A stretch of 64,000 nucleotides of DNA, from positions 9,610,001-9,674,000 of the forward strand of contig JAVHKY010000052.1 in the NCBI GenBank assembly GCA_035079385.1, written 5' to 3'. A program made the position numbers and the translations under genes. The stretch's first letter is position 1. Each line of letters opens with the position of its first letter. This DNA is from Aspidiotus rigidus (lineage: Eukaryota; Arthropoda; Insecta; Hemiptera; Diaspididae). The notes under the pieces were generated by a model that did no database searches, was not told the origin of the DNA, and saw only the letters and a program-made list of their open reading frames with translations. This document shows positions 56,641 through 64,000 of the stretch, in pieces.

Positions 56641-57312
56641 ATGAAGGAATAACCAAAACCCAAAACTATGCGAGGTGTACTCGCAGATTTCTGAATCACC
56701 AACAGAGTATAAAGGGAGAAGTACATGCAAATTTCTAAATTTCCCACGGGGTATTTTGTCAAGTAAATTCCAGGAGAGTTTGTCCACTAATTTCCAGGAA
56801 ATGTTTCTAGATTCCAGGAAGTTTGCGCAGTAATTTTCAGGAAAAGGATAGTGCACAGGTGTACTCACAAATCTCCAAATCAACCACGGGGTGTACATTT
56901 GCACGCGCACGTTCAACATTTGAAGGGACAGGGGGGTTTACTCGCGAATTTCCAAATTAGGGGTACAGTGAGACAAAAGACATAAAACATGTTAACAAGA
57001 GTAGGGTTATAGTCGACGGGTAGAAACACACAATTTCTTCGAGGTTCACTTTTATGCAGTTTGTTCCTTCAAGGAGAGAAGAAAGAAGACAAGAGGTACG
57101 TGAACTAACTTCTTCTTGCCGAAGTAGACGAATATTTGAGAAAAGAGCTTTAGAGCGGAGTAAAACGCACCGTCCATCAAGAGAAAATCGCACTTTACAA
57201 AAAATTTTAAGTTCTTTTTCGTAGAAAACATGATAATATTATTCAATCATCAACCACCAACATGAATGCCTCGGGTAGTTTAGCAAATTGTCGTGCTGCT
57301 CTCCTCAGGGGG

Positions 57313-57746
57313 TCACAGCTTCGCCCTCGCACTGTAGATGAACTTACGAATTTGAATTCGGTCGTGCTCATTCAGTACCACTAGCGCAGCTCCTGTCATC
57401 TCTTTGCGCAAAATTTTTCTCGGTCTCTCGAACAAGTCTTCAGTAGCCTTCCGCTTGCACGAGTTGGCTATTGCCTGACGTATCAGAGTACTATCACGAG
57501 ATGGTTATGCGGCAATTCCGATTCAAGTGTACGACCGGCCATCACTTTTAAATATACTTTACATCCTTTGTTTGTGCAAACCCATCGTTCGACATCATTC
57601 GCTAGGAATTTATGGAATCTCAGTTTGTATCCATCAACAATTTTCAATTCTGTTCCACGTTTACTAAACATTTTCGACATAGAATACACTTCACTGCACC
57701 GACATAATTCATACTGGAAAGTGATTACATTCTTCCATTCATTCAA
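57313..57746 (-). pseudogene. FLYWCH zinc-finger protein fragment, frameshifted
   Basis: The minus strand 57746-57483 reads KRGTELKIVDGYKLRFHKFL, then RWVCTNKGCKVYLKV and LPHNH. This is a FLYWCH-type zinc finger (Cys-x4-Cys ... His-x-His). After a small shift near 57483 the reading continues as IRQAIANSCKRKATEDLFER, then PRKILRKEM and IRKFIYSARAKL to a stop at 57313-57315. This is the basic region that commonly follows FLYWCH domains in insect transposon-derived (MULE-type) proteins. No transposase core is present. Likely a decayed transposon or domesticated-gene fragment. An intron in place of the frameshift is not excluded, but no GT-AG pair is evident. Confidence 0.75.
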
Positions 57747-58046
57747 TTTTTCTTTCGCTGAGCCAGAAATTCAAGGTGAAACATAAAGAGATGCAATCAA
57801 TCATCCTGAGAAAAGAATGATGTGTACCTATGTCAGAAGAGAAGCAAGTTCTACTTTTTGCAGGGGTTTCAATATACAATTATTTTCGGCCGCAATAAGA
57901 ATATCTCAAGTCGACGAAATTTGACAAGCAGGCCGCAAAGAAATCATCTCTGGGCCGCAATCTGCCTGCACCGTTTTTGCTGTAATTTTCTATTAAATGA
58001 GGTCAATTTTGTAATTCTGTTCCAGAAGAAAGTAGACACTATACTA

Positions 58047-59389
58047 TAGAGAAATATACTCGCGAAGAGTAAAGAACACAAATACTAGAACCACAATAAA
58101 ATCAAACAATCCGAGCGTTTTCAGCTAAACAGCCATTTTCACGAGGTTTTTATGTCTAAATTTGAGGTTGACCTGTTTTCTTCGGGCCAGGTGTTTTTGA
58201 ATCACGTTTTCTATTGGCATAGGTACGTGGGTGACATATTGTGTGCATGGACCGGTCCTGCGGAGCTCCTTAGTGAGTTTCTCGCTTATTTAAATAGTTT
58301 ATACCCGTCCATCAAATTCACTCTTGATGTTGGCGGTTTATCAATAAATTTTCTGGACTTAACCATATCCGTCATCGACGGTGTCCATGATTTCGGTATT
58401 TACCGGAAAAGTACTTCGACCGATATTGCTATCCACGGGTCGTCTTTCGTACCTTTTGCCCATAAAGTTGCTACATTTAATAGTTTAATATATCGCCTCA
58501 CTCAGATCCGTCTAAGTGAAGTAGCGTTTAATAAGGAACTCGTGACGATAAAGCACTTGGCTAGAGTGAATCAGGTCAAAGTGGACATTGACCTTATGGT
58601 CCGTAGGAGACTTACAAGGAAAAGTCTCGATTCTACTACCTCCCTCCCCCGTCAGTTGCATCTTGATAGGCGTAAACGGTGGACTAGGATGCCGTTTTTG
58701 GGGAAGTTTTCTTCGGAGTTGTGCCGTGTCCTCCGTCCCTTTAGTCTCCGGCCGGCGTTCTATAGTACCAATACGGTGAAGAGCCTTTTGGTCAAGTTAA
58801 AGGATCCGATACCGATGGCCGAGAGGGAGGGTGTTTATAGGGTGGCTTGTGGTGATTGCCCGAGCGTGTACATAGGGATGACTAGCCGTCAATTCAAAAT
58901 TAGAGTTGATGAACACAGGAAAGCCTGGGAAAAAAGAAAAGTAGGGGAGTCGGCGTTTGCTGACCACTTAATTGAATGTGGTCACAGCCTCAAAGAGGGT
59001 TCTGAAGTTCTCCTCCACAGGGAAAAATCTTATTTTAGGCGCTTAGCATTAGAAGAAATTGAAATTCGTCGTCACCGAAATATTAAAGACATTACCGTGT
59101 TGAACAGGTACATTCCTGAGGAGGGATTGATTGAATTAGTCTATGAGGATAATTCACATTTCGATGACTCGCTGGTTCAGTCATGACCTCCTCGTTCGTT
59201 GTTACTCGTTCTTGTTGGTGTTAGGTTCAGTCGCTTTCTATACCGTGAGAATGGCTGTTTAGCCGAAAGCGCTCCGATTGTTTGATTTTATTGCGGTTCT
59301 AGTATTTGTGTTCTTTACTCTTCGCGAGTATATTTCTCTATGATGGATGACCGTAAAATTAAAAAACGCATTGATTCTATAGACACTAT
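58047..59389 (+). mobile_element. Penelope-like element with inverted tail and 14-bp target duplication
   Basis: TAGACACTATACTA at 58033-58046 and 59390-59403 flanks the element. The left end (58047-58143) is an inverted copy of the element's 3' tail (59236-59345), joined to a 5'-truncated ORF. About 44 extra bases (59346-59389) follow the right tail. The tail motif is GAGAAUGGCU-GUUU-AGCCGAAAGCGCUC near 59244. The inverted copy carries several substitutions, so insertion is not very recent. Confidence 0.9.
58152..59186 (+). pseudogene. PLE reverse transcriptase (C-terminal part) plus GIY-YIG endonuclease
   Basis: A 344-codon open frame starts inside the reverse transcriptase domain. HRYVGDILCAW is the catalytic YxDD region, but the first of the two aspartates is Gly (GGT). 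LSINFLDLTISV and FGIYRKSTSTDIAIH follow, as in PLE RTs. Then PFLGKFSSELCRVLRPF and the endonuclease: REGVYRVACGDCPSVYIGMT, SRQFKIRVDEHRKAW, VGESAFADHL and RYIPEEGLIELVYE. Missing N-terminal RT motifs and the lost aspartate mean it cannot encode active RT, although the endonuclease part is intact. The ATG at 58152 is fortuitous: coding similarity starts where the inverted tail ends. Confidence 0.9.
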
Positions 59390-59469
59390 ACTATTAAACT
59401 CATAGCGAGGACCAATAATGTTAAACTAGATATGTATTGATAATCTCATCAGGAGGGTTTGTCTTCGTC

Positions 59470-59935
59470 TTGCTCTTGACGCTACTCGGCTACAACTACT
59501 TCGTTCCAAAGTAATAATAATAAAGTAAGATTCATTAATCTCCCTTTCCTCGACCGTATCTCATCACAAATATCTCGTTTACTGAAACCCTTTAATTTCA
59601 AGTCCGCTTTCTACTCTGTAAACACCACGAGGAGTCACCTTTCCCGTCTGAAGGACCCTATTCCTTCCGCTCGAAAGTGTGGTGTTTACATACTCCAATG
59701 CGATGATTGTCTCCTTACTTATATTCGGCAAACTGGTCGGCCCTTAATACCCAATTCAAAAAGCACGTTAATACCTTTGAAAAGAATCCCTCCAAAAAAC
59801 CTAATTTTTCTGCTCATCTTTCAGAGTCGGGATATTCATTACGAAGGCCTGAGAATGTTCTTGTCTTACTACATGAGGAGTGTACTCTTAGGCTAAGAAA
59901 GGATGCAAACAAGCGGAGTGAGTGAGCTCGTGAGC
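59470..59935 (+). pseudogene. Older, decayed PLE GIY-YIG fragment
   Basis: The plus strand reads PFLDRISSQISRLLKPFNFK, SAFYSVNTTRSHLSRLKDP, then GVYILQCDDCLLTYIRQTGR with YIG changed to YIR. Beyond this, two frames alternate (FSAHLSESGYSLRR, NVLVLLHEECTLR). It belongs to a different PLE family from the neighbour at 58047-59389. Confidence 0.75.
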
Positions 59936-61139
59936 GCCAGTCTAATATACATTATACAAATACCAAACTTAAACTTATTCAGGACTAAGAATGGAGTGAA
60001 GGGGCAGAGACTTGATTTTAAGGATTCCTGGCGTCTGGATGAATATCTTTAATTAAAAAAAAAAAAAAAATACAGTAAGGAGATTAGGTTAGTAGAAGCA
60101 AATATCTCGCTGTCGAAGGTATTTGAAATTTATTTTGAGAATTTGGGCAACTTGTACCAGTGAAGTGTTTTTATGAGGGAAGTAGCGAATTCCTTGTATG
60201 TTGTTTTAGCAAATAATCTACAAATATCTTCCACTCAAGGTGACTGGTGGTCGAGAAATAGGAAAATGAAAACATAATTCTACATAAGAGAGAAAAATAA
60301 ATAAAAACTAAAAAACACGTACACGTCAAACGTATACGAGTACATCAGAAACTGATTTGTGTGAGCTTGTAATTACCTTTTTTTTTTTCTTTCTCTGTCT
60401 CAGAATATCGCTAATGAATACGACAAATTAATTCATCTTCGTATTTAAGTTTTAGGTAAATAATCAAATACGATTCAGTACACATCAACTTCGGTGAAAC
60501 TCAGTATGAATTGGGAATTTTGATTAGTTTCCCAAAAGAATGAAGAAATGCAAAGAAAAAAATAAATTAATACCTAGCTGACTGGATGTAACACCATCGA
60601 ATACCATTGAATATACAATCAATTACACGATCAATACCTATAACTCTTGTAGTCAAACTAAGAACTTACAGAATTAATCTTCAAGTCTCTACAATGGTAA
60701 GAAGCTCAAATGGTTACATCCTAGTATGTGTACGACACCATCGTTGGGCAGATTGGTCAATTTTTGACACATTTTGCTCCATAACTCGGCCCCGAAAAGT
60801 TGGAGAAAGTTCGGTCTAGGTGCAAATTATAGATAAAGTTGAGATACAAATTTTGTATTTTCAAAGTATACATCTTGCTCTTTGCATTTTTGCGCTAAAA
60901 CAAGATTAGTCTAAACTAGATGACTGGTGCTGCTCCAAAGCATTAATCGTTGACGTTAAAATTCAACAATTTGCCAATAAAGGCGAAGTATGCGCTGCTA
61001 TGCGGAATTTCTCCAAAGCTTGCACTTGAAAGTTATGATGAATGATAACGACTATACAAAGTATTTTCTTTTCGCCCTTTTTTCTTATGTAATTCAAATG
61101 TAAAGTCACCTAAAAGAGTTTCAAAATTGTCTGTTAGAG
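59936..61139. other. Non-coding stretch, nothing recognised
   Basis: AT-rich DNA with A- and T-runs near 60055 and 60380. One 70-codon frame at 60607-60819 has no recognisable similarity. Confidence 0.5.
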
Positions 61140-61305
61140 GTGACTCGGCTCCAACTTTTATATGTCTCATTTTTTAAAATTGTGTGGTCAATTAAGAGAG
61201 GAACTTTTAAAAATCATTCCTGTGTTATGGGACTATTACACACCATCACCTTTGAGTGTAGCGTGAAAAGTACGCTCCTTCCCTTACAGGCGAATAATAC
61301 GCGGA
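61140..61305. repeat. Uninterrupted copy of the 33417-34046 repeat (inverted orientation)
   Basis: GACTCGGCTCCAACTTTT...CTCATTTTTTAAAA is followed within about 70 bp by ATTCCTGTGTTATGGGACTATTACACACCATC and CTTACAGGCGAATA. These segments are split by a 442-bp MITE in the other copy. Confidence 0.75.
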
Positions 61306-61438
61306 CAGGAGCAATACTTTATAAGTTGAATCTTGATTAAAACTGTACCAAGCTATTGTTAATAGATCCCTTACAAGAAATGTACAGAATAAAATCGCGT
61401 TTTCATATTTTGAAAATTTGTAAGGAGGACGGAGTTAT

Positions 61439-61909
61439 TCAATGAATGATGGCTCATTTGTGGGTCCGAGGCTATCATTTGAAAAAAAGGTGAGCTTGAT
61501 CCGTCCAGAAGAAGTTGCTGGCGAATTGTATTTAGGTCATCAATTTTACTTTGAAAAAATCTTCATAAGTCATGTAGGTACAGGACGAAATCGTGTATTG
61601 ATCGTTCTTAAATCTGAAGTCCGGATAGGTTAGCCAATAGACAATGGCTCACCTGTAGGTCACAAGCTTTCACTTTAAAAAAAGATCAGCCCGACCCGTC
61701 CAGTAGAAGTAGCTGGCGAATTGTATTTTGGCCTTCTCTAAAAAAATTCCATACAGGGCGCAATCGCGTTTTCATCGTTCTCAAAACTGAAGTCCGGGAC
61801 GGGTTAATCAATGGATGATGGCTCATCTGTGGGTCAGAAGCTTTCAAATAAAAAAAATTTCAGCCGTATCCGTCCAGTAGAAGTTGCTGGCGAATTGTAT
61901 TAGGGTGGT
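61439..61909. repeat. Tandem repeat, period about 174-196 bp, 2.5 units
   Basis: Units start at 61439, 61635 and 61809 with CAATGxATGATGGCTCA and contain GTCCAG(A/T)AGAAGT(T/A)GCTGGCG. The third unit is partial. A short piece of a preceding unit is visible at about 61390-61438. Confidence 0.85.
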
Positions 61910-62739
61910 TAGAATCGTTCAGAGAGCGTCACAATATTGTGAGAGAGGAAAATTAGTCTTCACGCAGGAATATTCCTCGGTTACGGTAAGTAATGCTCAT
62001 CTGGAATTCAACCTTAAGATGCCCCGAAAATGCTTATAACAAATCAAATTCTTCAAACTTGAGCAAACATGCACATCTACACACTTGTTTCTGAGCGTTT
62101 CTCATCTAATATCGCTATACTTTTGTATTTTCCATTGGTCAGAAAGGAGAAGCAAATTGACTTTTTTCATTTTATATATCTTTCAAATTTTTGTACTTAG
62201 CATGTAAAAATACGCTTGTGTGTCTGATTTTGTTATCTTAAATGAGCTCTGGGTTGAAGGCACACAATGACTTAATAAGCTGGAGTCTCTTTGGATTTTC
62301 ATGGGTATAACTTGTTGACTGGTTTCTTTGGATCGTTTTGTAACTGAAGTAAAATGTGCGTATGTGGACAGGCGGACTACATCACTGTTGAAATTTCAGA
62401 CGTTTGAAGTAGTATACATCGCGTAGTCAATGGTAAGGCTCATTAGCGTATATTTTCCCAACTTCGGCCTTAGCCTCTTTTCTCTACAACGCTGAAAAAA
62501 TAGTTGGTGTTTTGTAATATTTTCTTCCATTGTTGCAGTTAATAAAAAACTAGTAGTGGTAATCGACGCAGATAGCCAATCATCTTGGTTAGTGAGATTT
62601 TGGCTTCAGCAGTTCTAGCCAAATTACAAATTTTCTGGGAGAGCCAAATAAATAAAGATCAGGATTCATGTCAATCATAAGTTAGTATATTTGTCTTTGC
62701 CGGTTACTTTTATACTTTCATACTTGCTATGCTTCTTTG
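61910..62739. other. Non-coding stretch
   Basis: No gene recognised. At about 62626-62660 TTTTCTGGGAGAGCCAAATAAATAAAGATCA closely matches 18276-18306, next to the Helentron remnant. Confidence 0.5.
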
Positions 62740-63200
62740 TCACCAATCTTGGTCAAGTGTGAGTCTAGTATACTGTACGTTAAGAACTACATAGCTCGCA
62801 GGTTTCATCGCTCGGACCGTTCTCCTCAATGTTGGGCCAGTAAAGCTCTGATATACTGTATGTCGTACTGGGCTCTCATGGCTCACTCGCTCCGCTCCTA
62901 CGCCCTCAATCTTGATCTAGAGTAAGTCTAGAATATTGTACAATAAACTACTTCGCTCTCAGGCTCACTCGCTTCGCTTGTCGCGTCGCCCTCCTATCTT
63001 GGTCTAGTATAAATCTAGCATACTGTATGTAAAATTACTTCGCTCCCAGGGTTCGCTCGCTCTGCATGTTTGCTTGATCTAGTTTAAGTGTAGTATACTG
63101 CATGTTAAGCAACTTATCTCTCAAGGCTCGCTCGTTCCGCTCGTTCGCTCCCAATCTTGGTCTAGTTCAAGTCTAGTATACTGTACGTTAAGCAACTTAG
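62740..63200. repeat. CTAGTATA / GCTCGTTCGCC dispersed repeat, block 4
   Basis: Four or five ~110-bp units each carry AAGTCTAGTATACTGTA(C/T)GTTAAG and GCTCACTCGCTCCGCT-like segments, giving a loosely tandem organisation. Confidence 0.75.
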
Positions 63201-64000
63201 TTCTCTGAATCTTTGAGAATCTAACAATTATAAACCCGTTCTCATTGGTTTTCTGAAGACAGAAGAAGAAAAATGCGGACAAATAAACCAGCCATCAAAA
63301 TCACATTAAAGATAACAGCAATTCTCTATTTTCATTCTCACCAGAAATAGTTGGCATGGTTGGCAAATAATACTATCCTTCTCTGGACACACCAATACGC
63401 ATGAGTATATTCACCAGAAAGGAAATTGAAAAAGCAACAAATTTTGTAACTTACAAATTTCACGATAACTTAATATTTAGTGAAATATAGTGAAAAGAAA
63501 AGAAGATTTTCCCAATTTCCCATAAAGTTCTGTGTTGATAGCGCGGTCTTGGCCGTCGCTAATTAGCAACGCGCTCTGGTGAAAAATTCACGAGTTATCA
63601 CGTTTTGTGGGACAAGATTTTGGTGCCGTGTCCATACCTCTATAATGTACCGTGTTTCAAACTTAACACTGAGAAAATAAGAATGAATTAAATCAATCAA
63701 ATTATGTTGAACCAATTTTAAATACACGAAAGGAGAAATCCATTATTATACAGACAAGAGAAGACTACGAAACTAGTTGTCATTCGAGGAAGGTCAATCA
63801 GCTGATGATAACTTTGTTGACTGACATTGACTGAGACTACTCCGCCGTCACGTAATACCACGACAACAGAGAAATATTGTAACCAACATTTTCATTCCAT
63901 AGATGTCAAGGCATTATGTTGGAGTAGTGCTTGACAACGATTTTTTGCCAACTGGTTTACCTAATAATAATAACACACGGAGTAAAGATCATCGGATTAA
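63201..64000. other. Right-hand flank, nothing recognised
   Basis: AT-rich sequence without recognisable coding exon, RNA gene or repeat. Confidence 0.5.

Larger units (their letters stand above)
55187..57312. other. Region upstream of the channel start codon
   Basis: May contain 5' UTR exons and the promoter, but no TATA or initiator can be chosen with confidence. It includes a 35-bp palindrome at about 55566-55600 (TGCAATATTCTGCAA/TTGCAGAATATTGCA) and repeat DNA from 55980 onward. Confidence 0.45.

Noticed and set aside
61140..61340. 66-codon frame
   Set aside because: It lies entirely within the dispersed repeat shared with 33417-34046 and has no recognisable product.

Overview
The window is eukaryotic nuclear DNA, most likely from an arthropod and probably an insect. 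Two spliced genes with short exons, GT-AG introns and insect-like products sit in AT-rich sequence crowded with transposable-element debris. No prokaryotic feature (operon, CRISPR array, RBS) is present. The species cannot be fixed from sequence alone.

Left half (6.5-29.8 kb, plus strand): twelve exons of the large GTPase dynamin (shibire). They run from the middle of the GTPase domain through the stalk, PH domain, GED and a short proline-rich tail to the stop at 29790. All exon phases agree (2036 coding bases). About 190 N-terminal residues, including the P-loop, must lie upstream of the window.

Right half (55.2-36.5 kb, minus strand): eight exons of a two-pore-domain potassium channel resembling Drosophila Ork1. 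Joined, they give an uninterrupted 794-residue protein with both selectivity filters and a long cytoplasmic tail. The two genes are convergent, with stop codons about 6.7 kb apart. They share no obvious pathway beyond common use in excitable cells.

Introns and flanks hold the rest. There are at least five Penelope-like element (PLE) copies or tails. Three have identifiable 12-14 bp target duplications and a characteristic inverted-tail structure. Other elements are a truncated Helentron-type helicase-endonuclease pseudogene, an RTE-like retrotransposon 3' end, a second LINE endonuclease fragment, a broken FLYWCH zinc-finger gene, a 2.1 kb GC-rich insertion with target duplication, and roughly a dozen foldback (MITE-like) elements, one nested in another. 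Long (GA)n and (CT)n microsatellites, 45-bp and ~180-bp tandem repeats and a diffuse CTAGTATA-rich repeat family are also present.

The most interesting signal is a set of RNA-like motifs (CUGAAGA - one base - 6-bp hairpin - GAAACGUC, closed by a 5-6 bp helix). In three unrelated copies both helices covary. They look like hammerhead ribozymes with one extra core nucleotide, and related but more diverged motifs lie in the tails of the PLE copies.
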